A stretch of DNA of 64,000 nt from an uncultured Bacteroidota bacterium (GTDB taxonomy: Bacteria; Bacteroidota; Bacteroidia; Chitinophagales; Chitinophagaceae). Shown here one piece after another: positions 16,467 to 24,674 of this stretch. Made by a program: the position numbers and the translations under genes. The stretch is from positions 1 to 64,000 of the forward strand of contig CAIRES010000080.1 of the NCBI GenBank assembly GCA_903877645.1, in the 5' to 3' direction. How positions within the stretch are numbered: the first letter of the stretch is position 1; the number at the start of each line of letters is the position of its first letter. Under the pieces are notes generated by a model. It made no database searches. It was not told the origin of the DNA and was given only the letters and a program-made list of their open reading frames with translations.

Positions 16467-16820
16467 TCAGGCATTTGCAAACTGTTTATCGAGGTCAGAA
16501 AACCGGATCGGTTTCTCTATGATGCGAAAGTGGGAACCTGCGGGCATTTCGGGTTTTTTAGGATGAAATGCACTAACAAGGACTATATAAGTAGCCGGGA
16601 AGTCGGCTGCAATCTGGGGAGCAATACCCCACCCTGAGCCATCGGGCAGGTTATTATCAAGAAAAAGAATATCAGGCTTTGCGTATTCTAAGAGATGTGT
16701 ACCCTCCATGAGTGTATGCGACAAAATGACCTCGTAATGCTTCTTAACAAAGTACTCTTTAAGTAAAAGACAAAGGTCGGTCTCATCATCAATTATCAGG
16801 ATCTTCTTATTCTCGGGCAT
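16467..16820 (-). CDS. Stand-alone response regulator receiver domain
   Basis: The 117-residue product is just one CheY-like domain: KILIIDDETDLCLLLKEYF (acidic pair), the phosphoacceptor Asp in DILFLDNNLPDGSG, the switch Ser in VLVSAF and the Lys in IIEKPIRFSDL. There is no output domain, so it must act through a partner protein. The next gene upstream (16902-17345) is another single receiver domain. No histidine kinase lies nearby. Confidence 0.9.
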   Translation of the reverse strand: MPENKKILIIDDETDLCLLLKEYFVKKHYEVILSHTLMEGTHLLEYAKPDILFLDNNLPDGSGWGIAPQIAADFPATYIVLVSAFHPKKPEMPAGSHFRIIEKPIRFSDLDKQFANA

Positions 16821-16901
16821 GATCTAATTTTCTCTTATCCATTAATAAATAAACAAAAATAGTGCCGTCTGCACCTCATCCGCCTCGGGGCCATATTAAA
16901 T

Positions 16902-17345
16902 TCATCTCACCATATCTGCTAATATGGGTATGCTTGTCGTATTTATCCAGTAGCTGCGCAAAGCGGCAACCGTTTTGATAAGGTTATCGAAGCTATTGGG
17001 CTTAGTTATGTATGAATTAGCGCCCAACTCGTAGCACCTTTTCATTTCCTGCTCATTATTGGTGGTACTGAAAATAATGACAGGGATATGCTTTAATACC
17101 TCATCCTGCTTGATCTCTTTAAGCACTTCACGTCCGTCTTTCTTGGGCATATTCAGGTCGAGGAGTACAAAACGAGGTAGTTTTGCCCCATAATCACCTG
17201 TTGGATTGCGGAGGGATTCCATCAATTCTATACCATTCTCTACAAAGCACAACTTGTCTTTATAGCCATTTTCTTCAAAAGCCGATTGCAGGAGGAACCT
17301 GTCATCGGCATCATCTTCTGCGATAAGGATAAAAATCTCTTCCAT
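16902..17345 (-). CDS. Stand-alone response regulator (CheY/Rcp1-like)
   Basis: The 147-residue receiver domain has ILIAEDDADDRFLLQSAF, the phosphoacceptor Asp in FVLLDLNMPKKDGREVL, the switch Thr in VIIFSTTNNEQEM and the Lys in SYITKPNSFDNL. The long loop between helix 2 and the Asp (SLRNPTGDYGAKLPRF) is typical of Rcp1-type single-domain regulators paired with phytochrome-like or hybrid kinases. It is in tandem with the shorter receiver at 16467-16820, 81 bases apart. No kinase is adjacent. Confidence 0.9.
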   Translation of the reverse strand: MEEIFILIAEDDADDRFLLQSAFEENGYKDKLCFVENGIELMESLRNPTGDYGAKLPRFVLLDLNMPKKDGREVLKEIKQDEVLKHIPVIIFSTTNNEQEMKRCYELGANSYITKPNSFDNLIKTVAALRSYWINTTSIPILADMVR

Positions 17346-17420
17346 TCTCCTGTTTAGGACGCTAAAGGTAGTGAATTACCTAATAATTTAAAAAACAGCC
17401 ATCCGGTACAGAAACAGACA

Positions 17421-17442
17421 AAAGCCACCTATTGGTGGCTTT
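17421..17442 (-). terminator. Terminator after the rpmB-rpmG-DUF4295 operon
   Basis: AAAGCCACC (17421-17429) pairs with GGTGGCTTT (17434-17442) around the loop TATT. It lies 54 bases beyond the stop of the DUF4295 gene on the minus strand and upstream of the response regulator genes. Confidence 0.8.
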
Positions 17443-17495
17443 GTAATAGTTTATAAGTCCCGGCTGAAATTGTGCTTAGGGATAAAGGGGATGGC

Positions 17496-17669
17496 TTATT
17501 TTGTATTAGCTAAGAATTCTTTAACCTTGTCTTTATGTACCATACCTTCCTTGAAGGTATAAGAACCTGATTTAGGGCTACGGATAGCTTTGATCACTTT
17601 AGTGTAATTCTTAGCTTCGAGGGCCTGTTTAGGGTCTTTCTTTATCGCGGTTTTAGCTGCTTTTGCCAT
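17496..17669 (-). CDS. DUF4295 small basic protein
   Basis: This short gene (57 residues) reads MAKAAKTAIKKDPKQ, then ALEAKNYTKVIKAIRSPKSG, then SYTFKEGMVHKDKVKEFLANTK. It matches my memory of the DUF4295 family, a Bacteroidota-only small Lys-rich protein encoded right after rpmB and rpmG, thought to be associated with the ribosome though its role is not established. The gap to rpmG is 21 bases, consistent with one operon. In many relatives ftsY follows; here a terminator does. Confidence 0.88.
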   Translation of the reverse strand: MAKAAKTAIKKDPKQALEAKNYTKVIKAIRSPKSGSYTFKEGMVHKDKVKEFLANTK

Positions 17670-17690
17670 TGCTTAAGTATTTAAAAAATA

Positions 17691-17873
17691 TTATTTAATT
17701 TCTTTGTGAACAGTTACACGTTTCAGGATCGAGTTGTATTTCTTCAACTCCAGACGCTCTGTCGTGGTTTTTTTGTTTTTGGTGGTAATATAACGGCTGG
17801 TACCGGGCATTCCGCTATTTTTATGCTCGGTGCATTCCATTATAACCTGTACGCGGTTTCCTTTCTTAGCCAT
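17691..17873 (-). CDS. rpmG: 50S ribosomal protein L33
   Basis: Sixty residues, [17 protein letters not shown], then [20 protein letters not shown] and [10 protein letters not shown], typical of L33. Only one Cys remains, so this is the zinc-free form. It sits between rpmB and the DUF4295 gene in one minus-strand operon. Confidence 0.95.
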   Translation of the reverse strand: MAKKGNRVQVIMECTEHKNSGMPGTSRYITTKNKKTTTERLELKKYNSILKRVTVHKEIK

Positions 17874-17903
17874 TGGTTATTGTTATTTTTCTTTACTGTT
17901 AAT

Positions 17904-18140
17904 TTAGATAGTAACTCCTTTTTCGCGAAGCTCTTTTACTACACTGATCAATCCATTTTTATTAATGGTACGGATAGCATCTGTTGAGAGCTTCAATGTG
18001 ATCCAACGGTCTTCTTCTGCAAAGAAGAAACGTTTTGTCTGCAGATTAGGCAGAAAACGACGCTTCGATTTCTTGTTAGAGAATGATACCTTGTGGCCTA
18101 CAACTGGTTTCCTACCTGTTACCTGACAAACGCGAGCCAT
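17904..18140 (-). CDS. rpmB: 50S ribosomal protein L28
   Basis: Seventy-eight residues, MARVCQVTGRKPVVGHKVSF, then SNKKSKRRFLPNLQTKRF and DRWITLKLSTDAIRTINKNG, the normal L28 pattern. It is the first gene of the rpmB-rpmG-DUF4295 operon, with a TAnnTTTG box 26 bases upstream. Confidence 0.96.
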   Translation of the reverse strand: MARVCQVTGRKPVVGHKVSFSNKKSKRRFLPNLQTKRFFFAEEDRWITLKLSTDAIRTINKNGLISVVKELREKGVTI

Positions 18141-18165
18141 GATTTTTAGATTTTTTTTGGGACTG

Positions 18166-18173
18166 CAAAGGTA
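18166..18173 (-). promoter_or_regulatory. -7 box of the rpmB operon
   Basis: On the minus strand this reads TACCTTTG, matching TAnnTTTG, 26 bases before the rpmB ATG. The -33 position is A/T-rich but not an exact TTTG. Confidence 0.6.
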
Positions 18174-18320
18174 GGAAAGTAAATTAAAAATAAAAAATAA
18201 TTTCAGCCTTTTTTCCCGTTATTTTAATAATAAGGTTAATCCAGACACTACTACACACCATTTATTGCTGCTACAAAGGCGCAAAGACGCTAAGTGAAGC
18301 CATTTGTGAGCTATTTCTTT

Positions 18321-19052
18321 TTAAGGCAATTCCGGTAGCACCAAATTATCCAGTGAGCTAATGCCAGGTATCTGTTCTGTGACAAAGCCCTCACCATACT
18401 GCACTCCTATCCTCTTCCCCACTACAGCATCGCGGTAACGGATCTGGTCGAGGAAGTGCTCGGTGGCGATGTAGGTGATGGGCTCCCCTGATTGCGGATC
18501 GTGAAACTGGCTTTTGTAGCAGCGTATAGCGGCCATCTTCTGCTCAAAAGTGGCTGATATATCTACAATGAATGAGGGCTCCATGTGGCGGTCCTGTATC
18601 ATGTGGTATACCTTGCGGGGCCGCCATGGCTGCTGCGATACACCATCCCGCTCCGTTTCTATTTTGCGCAGGCCGGCATAAAAACACGCATCGGCGATAA
18701 GCCTGCCGCCGCGGCCATGATCGGGGTGCCGATCGGCGATGGCATTGGCTATGATGATCTCAGGCCGGTAATGACGGATATAAGTGATCAGTTTGCGCTG
18801 GTGTTCTTCATCGTTTTTAAAGAAGGCATCGGCCATGCGGGCATTCTCGCGGACTTTTACGCCCATTACTACTGCTGCTTCCTGCGCCTCTTTAAGTCGC
18901 AGCTCTGCGCTGCCCCTTGTGCCGAGCTCGCCCATTGTAAGATCAACAATACCAATGGATTGCCCGGCCTGTGCATGCTTAATGAGTGTGCCAGCGCAAC
19001 TGAGCTCTATATCATCGGGATGGGCAGCTATGGCGAGTATGTGTAGTTTCAA
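18321..19052 (-). CDS. bshB1: Bacillithiol biosynthesis N-acetylglucosaminyl-malate deacetylase
   Basis: The 243-residue LmbE/PIG-L-type zinc deacetylase has AAHPDDIELSCAGTL (zinc His and Asp-Asp), DLTMGELGTRGS, RHPDHGRGGRLIADACFYAG and PSFIVDISATFEQKMAAIRCYKSQF. This combination is that of BshB1, which deacetylates GlcNAc-malate in bacillithiol synthesis. The start is a TTG, chosen because the family begins MKL.ILA at this point and no ATG is near. No bshA or bshC is next to it, as is common. The neighbouring ribosomal genes are unrelated. Confidence 0.92.
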   Translation of the reverse strand: MKLHILAIAAHPDDIELSCAGTLIKHAQAGQSIGIVDLTMGELGTRGSAELRLKEAQEAAVVMGVKVRENARMADAFFKNDEEHQRKLITYIRHYRPEIIIANAIADRHPDHGRGGRLIADACFYAGLRKIETERDGVSQQPWRPRKVYHMIQDRHMEPSFIVDISATFEQKMAAIRCYKSQFHDPQSGEPITYIATEHFLDQIRYRDAVVGKRIGVQYGEGFVTEQIPGISSLDNLVLPELP

Positions 19053-19224
19053 AAGTGAAGATGTTTGCCTGTTAGTTAATAGTGATGTAAAGATAGGTGT
19101 AGTTACACTGATAGATAAGCGAACTTGTAAATAATAATTTAACCTAAATAAAACAGTGGACTTGGTATTTTTATGCAGTAGCAGGGTAAATCATTTGATT
19201 AAAAAATTTATTTGTTAACAATAC

Positions 19225-19232
19225 TACTTTTG
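19225..19232 (+). promoter_or_regulatory. -7 box before a small hypothetical gene
   Basis: TACTTTTG fits TAnnTTTG and ends 18 bases before the ATG at 19251, supporting expression of that short ORF. Confidence 0.4.
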
Positions 19233-19250
19233 TTTGTTATTCAGTTGTTA

Positions 19251-19667
19251 ATGAATAAATTTGTAGAAATCATTCTACTTATGGGACTTATTACTACCAA
19301 ATCAGAATGCAAGACGCACCACCCCGGTGCCCTTGTGAAATCTAAAAGAGAAGTATCCAAAAGGCTGCACAATGATCATGTGATCAACTATTCTATCATT
19401 GTGAAGTCGCACCATGTGAGTGTGAGCACCATGGAAGCAATAGCTTATGCAGGCGCGCTGACCGAGAAGGTGTTTTATACCAACTATGGTAAATACCAGA
19501 GTATAAATTCCAAATCCCATGTAACAAATTCCAAGTTCCAAATCCCAGGTAACAAATTCCGGGCTCCAAACTCCAATATCCAAATAACAAATTCCAGGTT
19601 CCAAACTCCAATATCAACAATAGCGATTCCGGGTTCCAATATCCAAATAACAAATTCTTTTTTTTAA
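19251..19667 (+). CDS. Small hypothetical protein with a repeat-derived tail
   Basis: The ORF gives 138 residues. The first ~85 (MNKFVEIILLMGLITTKSE, then KREVSKRLHNDHVINYSIIV and SVSTMEAIAYAGALTEKVFY) look like an ordinary short protein. From about residue 86 the sequence is a translation of the AAATTCC repeat (NSKSHVTNSKFQIPGNKF...). The gene either ran originally to about 19505 and has been extended by the repeat, or is a chance ORF. The promoter box upstream argues that the first part is real. I recognise no domain. Confidence 0.4.
   Translation: MNKFVEIILLMGLITTKSECKTHHPGALVKSKREVSKRLHNDHVINYSIIVKSHHVSVSTMEAIAYAGALTEKVFYTNYGKYQSINSKSHVTNSKFQIPGNKFRAPNSNIQITNSRFQTPISTIAIPGSNIQITNSFF
19504..19664. 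repeat. Degenerate AAATTCC-type tandem repeat
   Basis: About 160 bases of imperfect copies of CAAATTCCAGGTTCCAAA and variants, including two related longer stretches (CTCCAAACTCCAATATC at 19564-19580 and TCCAAACTCCAATATC at 19600-19615). Similar short, irregular repeats are common between genes in Bacteroidota and are of unknown role. A single related piece (CCAAATTCCAGGG) also lies at about 48851. Confidence 0.75.
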
Positions 19668-20180
19668 AGTCAGCTTCAGCTCCACATTGAAGTTCATATT
19701 TTCCGATCGCTCGTCTTCATGTCCCATTCAGTTTTCGCTTTTCTTTGTGGAAAACTTTCTTGTGTCAAAATTGAAATCCTTTAACAGTAAGGCTTTCAGG
19801 CAAATATAATTTTCCAGATGTCCCATTGAATGTCCCATTTTTCTGTCGTGGGACATTATGCCTCGTCCTGAAATAGGTTTACACGTTGGTTAGATAATCC
19901 TGATTTTTGTTTACTGCCATTTTGTTAGCCCTGTTTTTACTTTACAATCTGAATTTAATTGCCGAGGCGCGTCATTTTACACACAAGAAACACGGATGCC
20001 ACAAGGCTTAAAGATGGCATAAAGGTCTTAAAGAAAAGAATGCGCCCCAACACCTTTTAACTATAGGGGGTTTTATAAAATAGATATTGTGGGTTTTATA
20101 AGATAAAAGGCTGCCAACAAAACGGACACTGCTTTGAAGTTGGGTACTCATCTATTATCTTCACTCCAAAATATATACTT
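19668..20180. other. Gene-poor stretch
   Basis: About 500 bases with no convincing gene, RNA or long hairpin. Two near-identical short phrases around ATGTCCCA (near 19719, 19818 and 19829) are the only repetition noticed. The last 20 bases are the A/T-rich leader of the next gene. Confidence 0.5.
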
Positions 20181-21842
20181 ATGAAAAAGACATGGTTACT
20201 CGTTATAGCTTTTCTGTTGTTCACTGGCGCCAGCATGGCGCAGCAATTCAGCGTAGAAAAAAGTGCAGAGTTTGATGAGCCGGAATATGGCTGGAACAAG
20301 TTGCTGCAACTAAGGAATGGCAATACCTTTTACTTCCACAGCACTAAGAAGGACGGGATAGAACTTACAGTATATAACAAGCAGCGCAAGCAAACCGCTC
20401 AAAAGACACTCGTGAGTAGAAAATGGGACGTAGAACAAATGAGATCGTCGTCGATAAAAGGGCTTTATGAGATCAATGGCGAACCAGTATTGTTTGTGGT
20501 ACAGACCAACGACAATGATCAACCTACACTCTACCGAATGAGACTGAACGGCAATAACGGAGCCATAGTAAAAGAAGATGAACTGGGGAAACTACCTAAA
20601 ACTTCGGTATGGGCGGGGCTGGGAAATGCCTATGGTAAATGGGATTTATCCAACATTTTCATAGAAAAAGACCCCTCATCCGGCAACTATGCGGCAGTCT
20701 TTTTTAACACTCAGGCGCACAACAGATCAGAACGTATAAGAGTTGTACATTATGATAGCACCCACACTATTTTGAATAACGCATTTTACGACTCCCCCAA
20801 CGGATCGTTCAAATACCTGAGCTACATAGGATGTGTAGTCGACGGGAACAAGAGGGTATTTATAGCCACATACGGACATAGCGGAGCAACCGAAGACGTA
20901 TCATCGAAAGTGATCGTGTCTGTATTGAACAATGGCGATACCACCTTCAAACATAAATTACTGGAATTCTCGGAGGATTTTAAGGATACCAAATCCGTAA
21001 TGTTATATAACAGAGGCTCCAACAGGATACAGTTGCTGACAATAACCTACGTAAAGACAAAGGGTGGTTTTTTAGGCAAATCAAAGTCGCTGTATGAGAC
21101 CGCGCTGACATACATAAATCCCGAAACCCTTGAAACGATCAGCACAAAAGCTGTAGCGGGTGAAAAAATAGCAGCATATGCAGAAAAAAACATCGACAAG
21201 GATTATGAATACCATGGCCTGCCCCAGAACATGATCATCAATAAAGACAATACTACAACTTTATTAATGGAAGACCATACGACTGTAACAGAAACCCACA
21301 CTTCCGGCCATATGATGGTAACAACCAGCTATGTATTACTCGGAGCAGTGGGCGTATCCGAATTAAGTGATACGGGCGCAGAGCTAACGGGCTATGCGAT
21401 CAACAAAAAGCAGAAAGCATCCGGGGCTTTTCCTTTGCTTTACCTGGCACGTAGAAATAAGGGGATATTCTCCTATCCGCCAAGCAAGGGTTTTACGCGA
21501 GGTAATACAGATGAATTCCTGTCTTACGACTATATAAATGCGCCCAATGGCCACTACGTTCTTTTCAATGACTTGCCTGGCAACTTTGACAGAGACGAGG
21601 ATGAGACTAAGCGAAAGACCACAACAAGCATATCAGCTACCAATACTATATGCTTTAAACTGGGAGGAGATAAAATAGATAAATATTACCTGTTTGGAGA
21701 ACCTGACGGAAAACGAAGTGCTACGTTCAGTTATATCGAATCATCGGACTACGATAAGGAAAACAACACCTATGCCACGCTTATCGTTGAAAAAGATGGC
21801 AGAGATAAATCGGCGAGGGTAGCCTGGGTGAAATTTCAGTAA
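20181..21842 (+). CDS. Exported protein of unknown function
   Basis: The 553-residue product has a clear signal peptide (MKKTWLLVIAFLLFTGASMAQQ). The rest is soluble and rich in alternating beta-type segments (VLFVVQTNDNDQPTLYRMRL; GDTTFKHKLLEFSEDFKDTK; TATLIV-type strands), compatible with a periplasmic beta-propeller, but I see no named repeat or catalytic site. There is no T9SS tail and no lipobox. It is monocistronic, followed by 176 bases and then the CDP-sugar genes. Role unknown. Confidence 0.75.
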   Translation: MKKTWLLVIAFLLFTGASMAQQFSVEKSAEFDEPEYGWNKLLQLRNGNTFYFHSTKKDGIELTVYNKQRKQTAQKTLVSRKWDVEQMRSSSIKGLYEINGEPVLFVVQTNDNDQPTLYRMRLNGNNGAIVKEDELGKLPKTSVWAGLGNAYGKWDLSNIFIEKDPSSGNYAAVFFNTQAHNRSERIRVVHYDSTHTILNNAFYDSPNGSFKYLSYIGCVVDGNKRVFIATYGHSGATEDVSSKVIVSVLNNGDTTFKHKLLEFSEDFKDTKSVMLYNRGSNRIQLLTITYVKTKGGFLGKSKSLYETALTYINPETLETISTKAVAGEKIAAYAEKNIDKDYEYHGLPQNMIINKDNTTTLLMEDHTTVTETHTSGHMMVTTSYVLLGAVGVSELSDTGAELTGYAINKKQKASGAFPLLYLARRNKGIFSYPPSKGFTRGNTDEFLSYDYINAPNGHYVLFNDLPGNFDRDEDETKRKTTTSISATNTICFKLGGDKIDKYYLFGEPDGKRSATFSYIESSDYDKENNTYATLIVEKDGRDKSARVAWVKFQ

Positions 21843-22005
21843 GACCTCTACTTCGCCCTCTCCTGCGGAGTGAGTGAAGCAAAGTGCGATAAGCACAGGC
21901 ATCTTATTAACAGATAGTTTAATCTCAATATCCTCGTTAACCACAATTAACGGAGAGCGGGTAATTAACTTATTGTCATGCAGTAAACTTATCAACCTAT
22001 CAACT

Positions 22006-22013
22006 TATATTTG
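22006..22013 (+). promoter_or_regulatory. -7 box of rfbF, leaderless spacing
   Basis: TATATTTG matches TAnnTTTG and ends only five bases before the rfbF ATG at 22019, so the transcript would start at or within a base or two of the start codon. Confidence 0.55.
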
Positions 22014-22018
22014 TTGCC

Positions 22019-22792
22019 ATGAAGGTAGTCATATTCGCAGGGGGCAGGGGCACCCGTATATCCGAAGAATCGTTGCTGAAGCCAAAGCCTATGATAGAGA
22101 TAGGCGGCAAGCCCATATTGTGGCATATTATGAAGATCTATGCCGCATACGGGCATACGGAGTTCATTGTGTGCCTGGGGTATAAAGCCCATGTGATCAA
22201 GGAGTATTTTGCCAACTATTTTCTGCATAACGCAGATATGACCGTGGATCTGTCGAACAACTCAGTAGAGATACACCGCACTAATGCGGAGCCGTTTAAG
22301 ATATCACTGATAGATACGGGGCTGGACACGATGACAGCAGGCAGGCTGAAACGTGTATTGCCTTATGTGGGCAATGAGCGTTTTATGCTGACCTATGGCG
22401 ATGGGGTGGCTGATGTGAACATAGACGAACTGGTGAAATTTCATGAGCAGAGTGGCAAGATATGCACCATGACGGCGATACAGGCGACGAGCAGGTTTGG
22501 TGTGATCAAAATGGAAGATACCGGGGTTATAGATGCCTTTGAAGAAAAGCCCGCCGACTCGGGCACGTGGATCAATGGCGGGTTCTTTGTGATAGAGCCG
22601 GGGATAGCCCAATACCTGAATAATGAAGCAGATGATATGATGTGGGAGCGCCAGCCGATGGACGACCTGGCCCGCGACCGCCAGATAGCGGCATACAAGC
22701 ACCACTCCTTCTGGAAGTGCATGGACACACTGCGCGATAAGGAAGAATTAGAAAACATGTGGCAAACTGAACCTTTATGGAAAAAGTGGTAA
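22019..22792 (+). CDS. rfbF: Glucose-1-phosphate cytidylyltransferase
   Basis: The 257-residue nucleotidyltransferase carries the family signature MKVVIFAGGRGTRISEESL, then KPKPMIEIGGKPILWHIMKIY. Further landmarks are FIVCLGYKAHVIKEYF, MLTYGDGVADVNID and WINGGFFVIEPGI. It makes CDP-glucose from glucose-1-phosphate and CTP, the first step to CDP-linked deoxysugars for O-antigen or other glycans. Its end overlaps the start of rfbG by 16 bases, so the two are translationally coupled. Confidence 0.95.
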   Translation: MKVVIFAGGRGTRISEESLLKPKPMIEIGGKPILWHIMKIYAAYGHTEFIVCLGYKAHVIKEYFANYFLHNADMTVDLSNNSVEIHRTNAEPFKISLIDTGLDTMTAGRLKRVLPYVGNERFMLTYGDGVADVNIDELVKFHEQSGKICTMTAIQATSRFGVIKMEDTGVIDAFEEKPADSGTWINGGFFVIEPGIAQYLNNEADDMMWERQPMDDLARDRQIAAYKHHSFWKCMDTLRDKEELENMWQTEPLWKKW

Positions 22793-23862
22793 GCGCAGAA
22801 TACCTGCGTTCGATATATAGCGGCAAGCGTGTGCTGCTGACAGGCCATACAGGCTTTAAGGGAGCTTGGATGCTGCAGATACTGCACTGGCTGGGCGCTA
22901 ATGTAAAGGGCTACTCGCTTGCCCCCGAAAAAACGAATGACCTATATCACCAGATAGACGGCGACAGCCTGTGCTACAGCAGTGTGATCGCAGATATATG
23001 CGATAAGCAGAAGCTACAGACCGAGATAGTGCGGTTTGAGCCGCATTTTATATTTCACCTGGCGGCGCAGCCGCTGGTGCGGAGAGGCTATGACCTGCCG
23101 GCATATACCTTTATGGTGAATGCGCAGGGTACGGCTCATGTGCTGGATGCGATGCGTACCCTGGTGCCACCGGCGGTAGGTGTGATGATCACTACCGACA
23201 AAGTATATGACAACCCGGAGCGTGGATTGCCTTTTAAAGAAGATGATAAGCTGGGTGGGTATGACCCGTACTCGGCGAGCAAGGCTGCTGCAGAAATAGT
23301 GATAGATTCTTACAGGAGGTCTTTCTTCAACCCTAAGGATTATTCGAACCATGAGAAAGCTATATCAGCCGCAAGAGCGGGTAATGTGATCGGTGGCGGC
23401 GACTACTCTGATGATAGGATAGTACCGGATATTGTGCGGTCAATCGCCTTTGGCGAAACCGTAGGATTGCGTAACCCGAACAGTATACGGCCATGGCAAC
23501 ATGTACTGGAACCACTGGGCGCTTACTTGTTGCTGGGCGCCAAGATGACAGAAGACAATACCAAGTATAGCACGGCATACAACTTCGGGCCCAACCCGGA
23601 AGATATGCTGACCGTGGAAGACCTGACCAAGACCTTTATAGAAGCATACGGCGCAGGCAGCCACAAGAGCTTTCCGCAAGAGGGTGCACCGCATGAAGCT
23701 AACCTGCTGCTGCTGGACAGCAGCAAGGCCATGGAACACCTGGGATGGAAGTCGCAAATGGATGCACGCACAGCTATAAAATGGACGGCAGAATGGTATG
23801 CAGATAAGCACCACACAGCGCATGAGAAATGTATGAAGCAGATAGAAGCCTATTTTGGATAA
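22777..23862 (+). CDS. rfbG: CDP-glucose 4,6-dehydratase
   Basis: The 361-residue short-chain dehydrogenase/reductase has an NAD-binding start (VLLTGHTGFKGAWMLQ), MITTDKVYDNPERGLPFKED, the catalytic YDPYSASKAAAE (Tyr and Lys) and RAGNVIGGGDYS. It converts CDP-glucose to CDP-4-keto-6-deoxyglucose. It overlaps rfbF by 16 bases and lies 15 bases before the epimerase gene, forming a three-gene operon. No rfbH (the 3-dehydratase needed for 3,6-dideoxy sugars) follows within the window. Confidence 0.95.
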   Translation: MEKVVSAEYLRSIYSGKRVLLTGHTGFKGAWMLQILHWLGANVKGYSLAPEKTNDLYHQIDGDSLCYSSVIADICDKQKLQTEIVRFEPHFIFHLAAQPLVRRGYDLPAYTFMVNAQGTAHVLDAMRTLVPPAVGVMITTDKVYDNPERGLPFKEDDKLGGYDPYSASKAAAEIVIDSYRRSFFNPKDYSNHEKAISAARAGNVIGGGDYSDDRIVPDIVRSIAFGETVGLRNPNSIRPWQHVLEPLGAYLLLGAKMTEDNTKYSTAYNFGPNPEDMLTVEDLTKTFIEAYGAGSHKSFPQEGAPHEANLLLLDSSKAMEHLGWKSQMDARTAIKWTAEWYADKHHTAHEKCMKQIEAYFG

Positions 23863-23877
23863 GAGGAGGAAAGATCA

Positions 23878-24411
23878 ATGGTAGCGAATAACATACTTAA
23901 TGGAGCGTACATCTTTACGATGCCCTCTTCGGAGGATGACAGGGGGACGTTCGTGAAGACATTCCAGGAGAGCAGGCTGAAGAAGGCAGGAATAGACTTT
24001 GTGCTGCGGGAGAGCTATTTTTCCTCATCGAAGAAGGATGTAATACGGGGCATGCACTTCCAACTGCCGCCACACCAGCACAGCAAGGTGGTCTTTTGCC
24101 AGCAGGGGGCAATACTGGATGTGATCGTGGATATGCGCAAAGACTCTCCTACATACGGAGAATACTTTGCCGACGAACTATCCGCAGAGAATAATAAGGC
24201 CTACTACATACCTGAAGGATTTGCGCATGGCTTCAGAGCCCTTACTGATAATGCAGTGACGTACTACCTGGTGTCGTCGGAATACAACAAAGAGCATGAT
24301 ACAGGCATACGCTTTGATAGTATCGGGTTTGACTGGGGTGTAACTAACCCTATTGTATCGGCAAGGGACAGATCGTTTGTGGGGTTGGAGGAATTTGAGA
24401 GCCCGTTTTGA
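23878..24411 (+). CDS. RmlC-like NDP-sugar 3,5-epimerase
   Basis: The 177-residue cupin has the RmlC landmarks: DRGTFVKTF near the start, VLRESYFSSSKKDVIRGMHFQLPP (catalytic His in RGMHFQ), GAILDVIVDMRKDSPTYG, YIPEGFAHGF and DTGIRFDSIGFDW. Such enzymes epimerise 4-keto-6-deoxy sugars. Its place right after rfbF-rfbG suggests a CDP-4-keto-6-deoxyglucose substrate rather than the dTDP form. An AGGAGGAAAG ribosome binding site (23863-23872), unusually strong for this phylum, stands before the ATG. Confidence 0.88.
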   Translation: MVANNILNGAYIFTMPSSEDDRGTFVKTFQESRLKKAGIDFVLRESYFSSSKKDVIRGMHFQLPPHQHSKVVFCQQGAILDVIVDMRKDSPTYGEYFADELSAENNKAYYIPEGFAHGFRALTDNAVTYYLVSSEYNKEHDTGIRFDSIGFDWGVTNPIVSARDRSFVGLEEFESPF

Positions 24412-24452
24412 TTTTCACAAATACTTTAAAAATAATTCAGTAATTTTATATT

Positions 24453-24674
24453 ATGACATACGAGCTGACCATAGAGGGCAATAAAGAAAAGCAAGTGATT
24501 GCTTTTCTAAAGCAGCTTGATTTTGTGCAAATAAAAAAAGTACAAAAGAAAACTGCTGAAAAAAAACGTGAAGTTAAAGACCCAACATATTTTGATGCCT
24601 GCCCCGATTGGGATCTTGATGTCAAAGAATTGCGGGAAAAAAGTTCAAAAAACAGGCTCGCGGGATGGTTATAA
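24453..24674 (+). CDS. Putative antitoxin of a PIN-domain toxin-antitoxin pair
   Basis: The 73-residue product, MTYELTIEGNKEKQVIAFLK then QLDFVQIKKVQKK and a charged tail, has the look of small Bacteroidota antitoxins encoded before PIN toxins. The C-terminal half is Lys/Glu-rich and probably disordered, suited to wrapping the toxin. Its last 10 bases overlap the toxin gene, the classic coupled arrangement. Assignment rests mainly on the partner. Confidence 0.7.
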   Translation: MTYELTIEGNKEKQVIAFLKQLDFVQIKKVQKKTAEKKREVKDPTYFDACPDWDLDVKELREKSSKNRLAGWL

